A stretch of 7,978 nt of DNA from Candidatus Omnitrophota bacterium (GCA_018829455.1 JAHJUB010000008.1:1-7978), one strand, 5' to 3'; shown: positions 1-5,337, counted from the first letter of the stretch. Made by a program: numbers and translations. The notes: generated by a model from the sequence alone, not told the origin.

Positions 1-8
1 AAATTCAG

Positions 9-14
9 CCCCTT
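9..14 (-). promoter_or_regulatory. Shine-Dalgarno of rpsE, whose start lies just outside the window
   Basis: On the minus strand AAGGGG is followed by eight bases (CTGAATTT) and then the window edge. The rplR site has the same layout: AAGGGG, eight bases (TTGTATTT), then ATG. rpsE normally follows rplR in the spc operon, so its start codon should be the next three bases outside the window. This is an inference from spacing and gene order; no rpsE codon is visible. A short complement, CCCTT at 22-26 on the minus strand, could pair with AAGGG (10-14) in a seven-base-loop hairpin. Confidence 0.6.
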
Positions 15-58
15 ATGGCACAAGGGTTTGCGAGGTGCTTTGCGGAGGCTGGGTTGTA

Positions 59-427
59 TTAAAACTTAAGTCCGGCTGCCCGCGCTGCTTCCGCAAGCGC
101 CTTTACTTTTCCGTGATAAAGATAACCGCCGCGGTCAAAAACAACTTCCTGATAGCCGGCTTTCAAAGCTGCCTCGGCCATCGTTTTGCCCACCAATTCT
201 GCAGCCGCCACATCTTTGCGGCTGTTTTTTTGCAAATTTTCGGCCAACGTCTTAGACATGCTGGAAACAGTTAAAATCACCTTTCTTTTTGCGTCATCAA
301 TTAAAAGGGCGTAAATATATTTTAAACTTTTCCGCACTAAAATTCGCGGCTTTCCGCTCCCGGGTGGAAGCCGTTTGATAAACCGGAGGTGCCGCATGTG
401 ACGCCGTTCTTTTTTATCCTTAATCAT
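59..427 (-). CDS. rplR: 50S ribosomal protein L18 (uL18)
   Basis: L18 binds 5S rRNA together with L5 and helps join it to the central protuberance of the large subunit. The protein has 122 residues, the usual bacterial length of about 115-122. The basic N-terminal stretch (KERRHMRHLRFIKRL, residues 6-20) is followed by the family core with RILVRKSLKYIYALLIDD and the C-terminal FDRGGYLYHGKVKALAEAAR region. The end, ARAAGLKF, is close to the family's typical EAAREAGLKF. ATG at 427-425 is preceded by TAAGGGGTTG, a strong anti-16S match eight bases upstream. The gene follows rplF and precedes the predicted rpsE. The 143-base gap to rplF holds three GTAG hairpin repeats, and the Shine-Dalgarno lies only a few bases past the nearest one, apparently undamaged. 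Confidence 0.97.
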   Translation of the reverse strand: MIKDKKERRHMRHLRFIKRLPPGSGKPRILVRKSLKYIYALLIDDAKRKVILTVSSMSKTLAENLQKNSRKDVAAAELVGKTMAEAALKAGYQEVVFDRGGYLYHGKVKALAEAARAAGLKF

Positions 428-446
428 AAATACAACCCCTTATTTC

Positions 447-469
447 GACAGGCGGGACGCCTGTCCTAC
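447..469. repeat. Single GTAG-foot hairpin (REP-like)
   Basis: The arms GACAGGCG (447-454) and CGCCTGTC (458-465) are perfect 8-base complements around a 3-base loop. CTAC (466-469) follows, so the minus strand reads GTAG then hairpin. A near-identical copy occurs at 5987-6009, differing in one loop base, and the match extends to the following T. A GTAG tetranucleotide 5' of a hairpin is the hallmark of REP sequences recognised by RAYT nucleases; assignment to that class is inference. Confidence 0.75.
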
Positions 470-479
470 TACAATGTAC

Positions 480-537
480 TGTAGTTGCCGAGCTTGCTCG
501 GCGCGGTTAAAAGAGCCAACCAAGGTTGGCGACTACA
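480..537. repeat. Inverted pair of GTAG-foot hairpins (BIME-like, 58 bases)
   Basis: The outer stem TGTAGT (480-485) pairs with ACTACA (532-537). Inside are hairpin GCCGAG/CTCGGC (487-492, 497-502) and hairpin GCCAACC/GGTTGGC (515-521, 524-530), joined by an A/T-rich linker. The whole can fold as a three-way junction. The same sequence with small changes starts the composite element at 7859. It lies between rplF and rplR. Confidence 0.8.
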
Positions 538-542
538 ATGAC

Positions 543-564
543 GTCGGATAAATCCAACCGCTAC
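543..564. repeat. Single GTAG-foot hairpin, imperfect
   Basis: On the minus strand GTAG (564-561), CG, then GTTGGAT and ATCCGAC pair across a two-base loop, with one G-T wobble. It sits between the rplF stop (571) and the pair at 480-537, giving three such units in one junction. The stem is only 7 bases, so this call is weaker than its neighbours. Confidence 0.5.
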
Positions 565-570
565 TATGTG

Positions 571-1161
571 CTATTTGGCTCCGCCGCCACCGGTGGCTCC
601 GGCCGCTCCGGCGGTCTTCCCGACCTTATGCCGGACATACTCACCCTGGTAACGAATACCTTTTCCACCGTAAGGTTCCGGTGGTTTTACCGCTCTTATC
701 CTGGCGGCAAAATCACCCACCGTTTCCGGGTTAAAACCGGAAATGCTGACCAGAATCTTTTCGACCTTTACTTTTACGCCTTCGGGAATGGTAAACTTAA
801 CCGGATGAGAAAAGCCAACCTTAAGAACCAATTCTTTTCCTTTTACTTCGGCCTGATAGCCCACACCGATCACTTCAAGCTTTTTGAGGCAACCGTTTTT
901 AACTGCGTTTAACCGGCTGTTGATTAAGGACCGGATAAGCCCTCGAATTCCCTCCAGTTTTCGCTCCGCCTTCTTGGCCAGTCCCTGATCCGTAACGGCA
1001 CAGTTAACCCGAATCCGCTCTTTTTCCAACACCACCGAAAGAGTCGGCGGAATGATTACGCTCAATTTTCCCTCCGGCCCGACCAGATGTAGGCTGCCGG
1101 CTTCCAGGGAAATTTTTACACCTTCGGGAATCGTAATCGGTCTCTTGCCTAATTTCGCCAT
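571..1161 (-). CDS. rplF: 50S ribosomal protein L6 (uL6), with Gly/Ala-rich tail
   Basis: L6 binds 23S rRNA helix 97 near the sarcin-ricin loop and the factor-binding site. The start MAKLGKRPITIPEGVKISLE and the C-terminal motif PPEPYGGKGIRYQGEYVR (residues 160-177) are diagnostic. The protein has 196 residues against about 175-185 for most bacterial L6. The excess is a low-complexity tail from about residue 183 (TAGAAGATGGGGAK) where relatives usually end with a short Lys-rich GKAGKK-type sequence. The DNA there is GC-rich and includes the 12-base palindrome GCCACCGGTGGC. ATG at 1161-1159 is fixed by homology; the Shine-Dalgarno is weak (GAGAG, several bases upstream). The 264-base gap to rpsH is filled largely by a long palindromic repeat. 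Confidence 0.97.
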   Translation of the reverse strand: MAKLGKRPITIPEGVKISLEAGSLHLVGPEGKLSVIIPPTLSVVLEKERIRVNCAVTDQGLAKKAERKLEGIRGLIRSLINSRLNAVKNGCLKKLEVIGVGYQAEVKGKELVLKVGFSHPVKFTIPEGVKVKVEKILVSISGFNPETVGDFAARIRAVKPPEPYGGKGIRYQGEYVRHKVGKTAGAAGATGGGGAK

Positions 1162-1178
1162 AGGGGCTCTCGGATATC

Positions 1179-1392
1179 TTTTTTGCTCACACTCTTTGTG
1201 TCAGACAAAACTACGCAACTCCAGAACGAGACTCTCCGTGTTGAGAACTACACTCGTCCCGGCCATACGCCGAAGAAAAGAAGAGGGTCAATTACTGGCC
1301 GGGTTCTCGCCTACAATTCAAGGCGAGCCACGGATACTCATTCTGTCGTCTTGCTTGTTTTGTCACTGTCACTCCGCGAAGTGTGCAAAAAA
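1179..1392. repeat. Long imperfect palindrome between rpsH and rplF
   Basis: The outer ends TTTTTTGC (1179-1186) and GCAAAAAA (1385-1392) are complementary. Further in, GACAAAAC-type, CCAGAACGAG-type and CCGTG/CACGG (1236-1240, 1329-1333) segments pair, then GAGAA/TTCTC (1243-1247, 1304-1308) and the core CCCGGCCA/TGGCCGGG (1258-1265, 1296-1303). The two arms thus mirror each other over most of 214 bases, with indels. No reading frame in it resembles a protein family. The layout suits a MITE or a palindromic repeat; transposition is inference. It occupies most of the 1162-1425 gap. Confidence 0.7.
1240..1315. repeat. 76-base structured module, copy 1
   Basis: This segment aligns without gaps to 7903-7978, with about 63 of 76 positions identical. 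Each copy has an 8-base stem closing a 30-base loop whose first part (TACGCCGAAGAA) is conserved. Two stem pairs differ between copies by paired changes (C-G to T-A and G-C to T-A), so base pairing is preserved. The module ends in CTACA, as do the GTAG-foot repeats. Confidence 0.75.
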
Positions 1393-1425
1393 GACAATCC
1401 TCGTTTTTGTGAAAAACACATTCTG

Positions 1426-1824
1426 TTACCAAATAATCGCTAGAAATTTGCCGCCCAGTCCTTGTTTTTTAGCTTCGTAATGCGAAACTACACCGTGGGA
1501 AGTGGAAATAATTCCCAGCTTATCCCGCCCTCTGATCCGCTGATTGATTTCGGAACTGGAAATATAAATATGACAGCCAGGCGTGCTCATTCTTTTTACT
1601 CCTTTAATCGCATGGACAGAATGCGAGTCGTATTTCAATTTCACCACTAATTCCTTCCGACCGGATTTTTCCCGTAATTCGTAACCGGCCACATATCCTG
1701 CTCCGGAAAGAATCTTAAGAATCGCTTCTTTCATCCGGGAGCAAGACACCCTTATCTCCGCCTTCTTCGCGCTTCCCCCATTTTTAATACGCACCAATAA
1801 ATCACCGATTGGGTCATTAACCAT
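1426..1824 (-). CDS. rpsH: 30S ribosomal protein S8 (uS8)
   Basis: S8 binds helix 21 of 16S rRNA and is a core assembly protein of the 30S platform; in E. coli it also represses the spc operon. The 132 residues match the family length. The start MVNDPIGDLLVRIKNG, the central GRKELVVKLKYD, and the C-terminal IISTSHGVVSHYEAKKQGLG followed by a terminal Trp are all typical. ATG at 1824-1822 is preceded by AGAGGGAA at good spacing. The upstream junction holds the GTAG-hairpin pair at 1839-1894, which ends two bases before this Shine-Dalgarno region. I could not identify an S8 autoregulatory site in the window. Confidence 0.98.
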   Translation of the reverse strand: MVNDPIGDLLVRIKNGGSAKKAEIRVSCSRMKEAILKILSGAGYVAGYELREKSGRKELVVKLKYDSHSVHAIKGVKRMSTPGCHIYISSSEINQRIRGRDKLGIISTSHGVVSHYEAKKQGLGGKFLAIIW

Positions 1825-1838
1825 TATTCCCTCTATTA

Positions 1839-1894
1839 GTAGTGCGAGGCTTTCAGCCTCGCTTCTTTTAGCGACCCTGAAAGGGTCGCGCTAC
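1839..1894. repeat. Inverted pair of GTAG-foot hairpins (BIME-like, 56 bases)
   Basis: GTAG (1839-1842) and CTAC (1891-1894) form the outer stem. Inside are two perfect 8-base hairpins with 3-base loops: GCGAGGCT/AGCCTCGC (1844-1851, 1855-1862) and GCGACCCT/AGGGTCGC (1871-1878, 1882-1889), joined by TTCTTTTA. The architecture is that of 480-537 although the sequence differs. It lies in the 100-base gap between rpsN and rpsH. Confidence 0.82.
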
Positions 1895-1924
1895 GATAGT
1901 AACCTTGTTCCGAAACAGACCCTA

Positions 1925-2107
1925 TTACCATCTGGACTTCACCACACCAGGAATTTCACCTCGGCTGGCAAGTTCGCGAAAACAGATTCGGCACAAACCG
2001 AACCGGCGCAGATAACCACGCGGTCTTCCACAAATCAAACACCGATTGCGGTGCCGTACCGGGTACTTAGGGTGTAAATTTTTCTGCAACAACGCTTTTC
2101 TCGCCAT
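1925..2107 (-). CDS. rpsN: 30S ribosomal protein S14, zinc-binding type (uS14)
   Basis: S14 sits in the 30S head next to S3, S10 and S19. This is the short zinc form of 60 residues: cysteines C23 and C26 (CLICGRP) and C39 and C42 (CRICFRELA) make the CxxC...CxxC knuckle. The end [11 protein letters not shown] is typical. Zinc-free S14 proteins are about 100 residues and lack these cysteines. ATG at 2107-2105 has AAAGGGAT upstream at short spacing. On the minus strand CCCTT (2127-2123) could pair with that AAGGG and partly mask it. The large palindrome 2124-2396 ends only about 16 bases upstream of the start, so it was placed directly against this gene's ribosome binding region. Confidence 0.98.
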   Translation of the reverse strand: MARKALLQKNLHPKYPVRHRNRCLICGRPRGYLRRFGLCRICFRELASRGEIPGVVKSRW

Positions 2108-2123
2108 TATATCCCTTTATTTA

Positions 2124-2396
2124 AGGGGCTGCTCAACAATAAAATGCCTATTTGGAGTCTCGGATTTGAGGTCAGTGCAAGGCGCGACGAAGGCTCTGTG
2201 CCCACTGCGGCACAAAGACGAGGAGTAACGCCGCAATGACCCAAAGACGGGACTCCCCGAAGGGCCAGGTCGTTTTGGGCTGCGACTGCGTCGCTTATCG
2301 CTTGCGTACCACAGTGGGTACACAAGCTTCTTCGCTCCTTGTCTCGCTCCAAAAGCGCCTCTGGCAAATAGTCCATTTTATTGTTGAGCATTCCCT
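2124..2396. mobile_element. MITE-like 273-base palindromic element between rplE and rpsN
   Basis: The perfect 17-base terminal inverted repeats TGCTCAACAATAAAATG (2130-2146 and, inverted, 2374-2390) extend imperfectly outward (AGGG at each end) and inward (CTATTTG). The arms keep pairing, imperfectly, to a centre at about 2258-2261: for example CCCACTG near 2200 against CAGTGGG near 2311, and CCCAAAG against TTTTGGG around the CGAA apex. The element therefore folds into one hairpin of about 130 bases per arm. Reading frames inside it are by-products of the palindrome and match no family I recognise. It has no transposase, so any movement would depend on an enzyme encoded elsewhere. The right end runs into rplE and provides its stop codon. 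Confidence 0.8.
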
Positions 2397-2926
2397 AGAG
2401 GTAAACCCAAGGCAATCAGCAACGCTTTCGCCTCTTCCTTGCTTTGAGCGTTGCAAACCAAGTTTATATTCATTCCAAAAACCTTTTCTACTTTATTGTA
2501 ATCCACTTCCGGAAAAACAGTCTGTTCGGTCATACCGAAACTATAATTCCCGCTCCGGTCGAAACCGGAGAGAGGCAGACCTCGAAAATCTCTCACGCGC
2601 GGCAGGGCAAAGGTTACTAGGCGGTCGAAAAATTCATACATTCTCTTCCCGCGCATGGTTACGAAAGCGCCAACCAAATCATTTTCACGCAAATTAAAAT
2701 TAGCGATCGATTTTCGGGCGCGCCTGGTAACCGGTTTCTGCCCGGTAATCGCCCCAAGAGTGACCAGAATTTCCTCTACCGCCTTTTCCTCCTTGTTGAT
2801 CTTTCCGAGTCCGACGCTGACAACCACTTTCACCAACTTACCGACCGCCATTCGGTTCTGATGCTTAAACTCAGTCTGCAATTTCGGAACAATTTCATCT
2901 CTGTATCTTTCCAAAAGTCGTGTCAT
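2378..2926 (-). CDS. rplE: 50S ribosomal protein L5 (uL5), C-terminus from a repeat
   Basis: L5 binds 5S rRNA with L18 and contacts the P-site tRNA from the central protuberance. The 182-residue protein matches the family's usual 179-187. TRLLERYRDEIVPKL at the start, ITGQKPVTRRARKSIANF in the middle and LPRVRDFRGLP later are typical. Of two adjacent ATG codons I prefer 2926-2924: it makes MTRL align with the usual MARL, and AGGGG then lies 5 bases upstream instead of 2; the alternative start is 2929. This start overlaps the rplX stop (TGATG). The last residues after GLPL (GNAQQ) and the TAA are encoded by the terminal repeat of the palindromic element 2124-2396, so the native end has been replaced. 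The functional core appears intact. Confidence 0.97.
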   Translation of the reverse strand: MTRLLERYRDEIVPKLQTEFKHQNRMAVGKLVKVVVSVGLGKINKEEKAVEEILVTLGAITGQKPVTRRARKSIANFNLRENDLVGAFVTMRGKRMYEFFDRLVTFALPRVRDFRGLPLSGFDRSGNYSFGMTEQTVFPEVDYNKVEKVFGMNINLVCNAQSKEEAKALLIALGLPLGNAQQ

Positions 2927-3249
2927 CATTTCCCCTGACTGCTCTCAATCAATTCACCGCACTTCTTACAGTATCTGATTTTATTCTCACCGATAAACTT
3001 AAATCCAACCCGGGTAGTATGATTGCATTTCAGGCAAAAATAACTCAATCCGGGTAGCGCTATCGGCGCCTCCTTCTGAATTATACCTCCCTGGCGGTCA
3101 ACCCGACCCGGCTTAGTGTGTCGTTTGACAAAATTGACACCCTCCACCAGCGCCTTATCCTTCTGGGGATAGACTCTCAATATCCGGCCTTTTTTACCGG
3201 CATCCTTGCCTTTCATCACCTGCACAAAATCGCCCTTGCGTAATTTCAT
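2926..3249 (-). CDS. rplX: 50S ribosomal protein L24 with zinc ribbon (uL24)
   Basis: L24 initiates assembly of the large subunit by binding the 5' end of 23S rRNA. The KOW motif covers about residues 4-31 (KGDFVQVMKGKDAGKKGRIL). VNFVKRHTKP and GGIIQKEAPI follow as in bacterial homologues. The C-terminus has C72, C75, C94 and C97 (CLKC, CKKC) around VGFKF, a zinc-ribbon tail found in many but not all bacterial L24; here all four cysteines are present. Length is 107. ATG at 3249-3247 has no recognisable Shine-Dalgarno: the upstream 20 bases on the minus strand are A/T-rich and start where the GGACGC repeat ends. The stop overlaps the rplE start. Confidence 0.97.
   Translation of the reverse strand: MKLRKGDFVQVMKGKDAGKKGRILRVYPQKDKALVEGVNFVKRHTKPGRVDRQGGIIQKEAPIALPGLSYFCLKCNHTTRVGFKFIGENKIRYCKKCGELIESSQGK
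2932..2936 (-). promoter_or_regulatory. Shine-Dalgarno choosing the rplE start
   Basis: AGGGG on the minus strand lies 5 bases from the ATG at 2926 and only 2 from the ATG at 2929. Normal spacing therefore favours the inner start, which also agrees with the L5 family alignment. Confidence 0.65.
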
Positions 3250-3262
3250 AAATTGTTTTTAA

Positions 3263-3364
3263 ATTAATAGGACGCTGATTTTCGCAAGATTTCCGCAGAT
3301 TAAAGATTTTGCTTAAGAACTGCTTTTAATCCTTATCCGGCTGTTTCTGCGTACATCTGCGTCC
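3263..3364. repeat. GGACGCAGAT-type inverted repeat, full copy
   Basis: GGACGCTGAT (3270-3279) and ATCTGCGTCC (3355-3364) are inverted repeats with one mismatch, enclosing about 75 bases that include CCGCAGATTAAAGAT. The left part (ATTAATAGGACGC) recurs at 7786-7798, and CGCAGAT...GATTAAAGATT recurs in the same order in that second copy. It fills most of the 140-base gap between rplN and rplX and ends against the region where an rplX Shine-Dalgarno would be expected. No gene is visible in it. Confidence 0.7.
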
Positions 3365-3389
3365 AAAAGGAAATTCCTAGGCAATTTAA

Positions 3390-3758
3390 TTAAAGCACTT
3401 CCGGAGCTAAAGAAATAATTTTAGCGAAATTTTTGTCCCGCAGTTCCCGGGCAACCGGGCCAAAAACTCTGGTGCCCCGGGGATTGTTGTCCACATCAAC
3501 GATAACCGCACTGTTATGGTCAAAAGAAAGATAAGAACCGTCCGACCGGGCAATGCGATTTCGGGTACGCACCACTACGGCCCGAACTACTTCTTTCTTT
3601 TTTACGGAGCCGACGGGAAGAGCATCCTTAACCGTGGCCACGATCACATCGCCGATACCGGCCGTGCGCTTACGGGTACCACCCGGAATACCAAAGCACA
3701 TAATCTTCTTCGCTCCGGTATTATCGGCCACTTCCAGAATCGTTCTTAATTGAACCAT
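3390..3758 (-). CDS. rplN: 50S ribosomal protein L14 (uL14)
   Basis: L14 binds 23S rRNA and forms an intersubunit bridge with 16S rRNA; RsfS docks on it. Its 122 residues are the exact usual length. It starts [19 protein letters not shown], and the conserved [29 protein letters not shown] region ends the protein as in nearly all bacteria. ATG at 3758-3756 has a strong TAAGGA about 8 bases upstream. A 52-base gap separates it from rpsQ, with no repeat inside. Nothing unusual is seen in the protein. Confidence 0.98.
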   Translation of the reverse strand: MVQLRTILEVADNTGAKKIMCFGIPGGTRKRTAGIGDVIVATVKDALPVGSVKKKEVVRAVVVRTRNRIARSDGSYLSFDHNSAVIVDVDNNPRGTRVFGPVARELRDKNFAKIISLAPEVL

Positions 3759-3810
3759 ATTTTAATCCTTACACTCTTGTGATCAATTCTCACATTTTTA
3801 AAGCCGGCAA

Positions 3811-4056
3811 CTACCCGGCCGCCTGTTTAACTACGGCTATTAAGCGCCATCTTTTATCTTTGCTCAAAGGCCGACATTCCTCAATTCTAACCCGGTCGCC
3901 AGTGTGGCTTTCGTTCTTAGGGTCATGAAACTTATAACGGGTCCTGACTCGTATCTCTTTATGGTATAAATGATGTCTTTTAAACCGCTCTACCACTGCA
4001 ACCCGTGTTTTCTCCATCTGGTCGCCTACCACGATTCCTTCTAATTTCTTCTTCAT
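3811..4056 (-). CDS. rpsQ: 30S ribosomal protein S17 (uS17)
   Basis: S17 is a primary 16S rRNA-binding protein of the 5' domain with an OB fold. The 81 residues fit the family's 80-90. KLEGIVVGDQMEKTRVAVVERF forms the first strands, and TGDRVRIEECRPLSKDKRW is the diagnostic signature. ATG at 4056-4054 lies 21 bases after the rpmC stop. The leader AACAAG is a poor Shine-Dalgarno, so translation may depend partly on coupling with rpmC. Confidence 0.97.
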   Translation of the reverse strand: MKKKLEGIVVGDQMEKTRVAVVERFKRHHLYHKEIRVRTRYKFHDPKNESHTGDRVRIEECRPLSKDKRWRLIAVVKQAAG

Positions 4057-4077
4057 CTTGTTTTATGCGAGGTTGCT

Positions 4078-4272
4078 TTATGGTTTCTGATTTAAAAGCG
4101 TGAGCACGCGGGCAACATCTCGCCTGATCCGGCTGACGGCCGCATTATCCTTTACCTGACCCAAATGTAACTGCATCCGCAAACGATAGAGGTTATTCTT
4201 TAACTCGCTGAGCTTTTCCCGTAGTTCAAGCTCGCCCAACTTTTTTAAACCGTCAAAATCTTTTTTATTCAT
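4078..4272 (-). CDS. rpmC: 50S ribosomal protein L29 (uL29)
   Basis: L29 lies at the polypeptide exit on the large subunit next to L23, where trigger factor and signal recognition particle dock. The 64-residue protein is two helices. The signature ELREKLSELKNNLYRLRMQ (about residues 16-34) and the following VSRIRRDVARVLTLLNQ are typical. Its ATG (4272-4270) overlaps the rplP stop as ATGA, which is the standard arrangement for translational coupling; no strong separate Shine-Dalgarno is seen. Confidence 0.97.
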   Translation of the reverse strand: MNKKDFDGLKKLGELELREKLSELKNNLYRLRMQLHLGQVKDNAAVSRIRRDVARVLTLLNQKP

Positions 4273-4676
4273 CGGGTTATGACGCGAGTTGACAACGGAA
4301 ACTTACCGGAAGCCAGACGCAGCGCTTCTTTCATCTCATCTAATCCGGCCCCGGTCAACTCCATAATCACCCGTCCCGGCAAAATGCGCACCGTCCACTG
4401 GAACAAGTCGCCTTTCCCTTTGCCCATCCTGACTTCCGCCGGTTTCTTGGTAGTTGGCCGGTCCGGGAAAATGCGAATCCATAACTTGCCTTTTCCTTTC
4501 AGGTGATGCGTTGCCGCTACCCGGGCCGCCTCAATCTGACGTTCGGTAAAATAACCGGGCTTCAACGCCAACAAACCGCACTCGCCAAAGGAAAGTTCGT
4601 TTCCGGAGGTGGCCTTTCCGGTAGTCCGACCACCGTGCATATTCCTGAATTTAACGCGTTTTGGTATTCGAGGCAT
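4269..4676 (-). CDS. rplP: 50S ribosomal protein L16 (uL16)
   Basis: L16 organises the A-site region of the large subunit and is a late assembly protein. Its 135 residues fit the usual 135-145. PKRVKFRNMHGGRTTGKA near the start, RQIEAARVAATHHLKGKGK, WIRIFPDRPTTKKPAEVRMG and GKGDLFQWTVRILPGRV are all family signatures. The N-terminus is MPRIPKRV rather than the common MLMPKRV. ATG at 4676-4674 has TAAGGT 8 bases upstream. That site is a second copy of AAGGTATAAC, which also forms the end of rpsC. Confidence 0.98.
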   Translation of the reverse strand: MPRIPKRVKFRNMHGGRTTGKATSGNELSFGECGLLALKPGYFTERQIEAARVAATHHLKGKGKLWIRIFPDRPTTKKPAEVRMGKGKGDLFQWTVRILPGRVIMELTGAGLDEMKEALRLASGKFPLSTRVITR

Positions 4677-4701
4677 TGTTATACCTTATATTCTTTTATG
4701 G

Positions 4702-5337
4702 TTATACCTTCTCTTTAGCATTCCCTTTATAAATCCAAACTTTCACCCCGATGGTTCCGTAGGTGGTAAAAGCGGTCGCGCTGGCATAATCAATTATGGC
4801 CACCAGAGTATGCAGCGGTATCTTCCCTTGCTTGTAGGTTTCGCAGCGACTTATCTCCGCGCCCCCCAACCGACCGGATATCTTAATCTTAATCCCGCCG
4901 GCGCCCTGCTGCATAGCAGTTTCAATTGTCCGCTTACAGACATACCGGAAAGAACGGCCCTTCTGGCTTAGTTGCGCGGCGATACTGCCGCCCACAAATG
5001 TGGCATCAATTGCCGAATTTTGTGTTTCCGTAACGTCAACCGTCACCTCTTTTCCGCACATCTTACGCAATTCAGCGCTCACGGTGTTGATTTCGGCTCC
5101 CTTACGACCAATAATCAATCCCGGCCGGTTTGCCTTAATCTTAACGCGGACAATATCAACCAGACGATCAATATCCACCCGGGTTACCCCGCTATCCGGG
5201 AAGCGTTTCGCCAAATACTTCCTGATCTGATAATCTTCCAGAATGGAAGGTCCGAGTCTCCGGTGTTGAAACCAGTTGGACCGCCAGTTCTCAATAAAAC
5301 CCAGGCGAAATGAAATTGGATTTACTTTTTGTCCCAT
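4702..5337 (-). CDS. rpsC: 30S ribosomal protein S3 (uS3)
   Basis: S3 lines the mRNA entry tunnel of the 30S head with S4 and S5 and has helicase activity in the assembled ribosome. The 211 residues are normal for a short-tailed S3. MGQKVNPISFRLGF opens the protein. The KH type 2 domain carries the GxxG loop in GLIIGRKGAEI (residues 73-83). The C-terminal domain has the signature GRLGGAEISRCETYKQGKIP and LHTLVAIIDYASATAFTTYG. ATG at 5337-5335 lies 13 bases upstream of the rplV stop codon (16-base overlap). The upstream GGACGA is a modest Shine-Dalgarno. The protein ends GNAKEKV. Confidence 0.98.
   Translation of the reverse strand: MGQKVNPISFRLGFIENWRSNWFQHRRLGPSILEDYQIRKYLAKRFPDSGVTRVDIDRLVDIVRVKIKANRPGLIIGRKGAEINTVSAELRKMCGKEVTVDVTETQNSAIDATFVGGSIAAQLSQKGRSFRYVCKRTIETAMQQGAGGIKIKISGRLGGAEISRCETYKQGKIPLHTLVAIIDYASATAFTTYGTIGVKVWIYKGNAKEKV

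Noticed and set aside
447..564. CRISPR array from several hairpins in a row between rplR and rplF
   Set aside because: The units are different in sequence, unequal in length and in spacing, with no identical direct repeats.
1394..1425. Rho-independent terminator after rpsH (GTTTTT/AAAAAC hairpin at 1403-1417, followed by a T run on the minus strand)
   Set aside because: The stem is A/T only and short, and a terminator between rpsH and rplF would cut the operon before rplF and rplR.
1183..1443. Plus-strand reading frames of 86 and 142 codons across the rpsH-rplF gap
   Set aside because: They run antisense to the operon through a palindromic repeat and into genes on the other strand, with no recognisable protein features.
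2107..2391. Open reading frames of 94 and 68 codons on the minus strand inside the gap between rplE and rpsN
   Set aside because: They are read through the palindromic element, start in its terminal repeat, and show no family motif or ribosome binding site.
3250..3389. Internal promoter in the rplN-rplX gap
   Set aside because: A/T-rich stretches are present but I see no paired -35 and -10 elements at proper spacing on the minus strand, and the gap is explained by a repeat.
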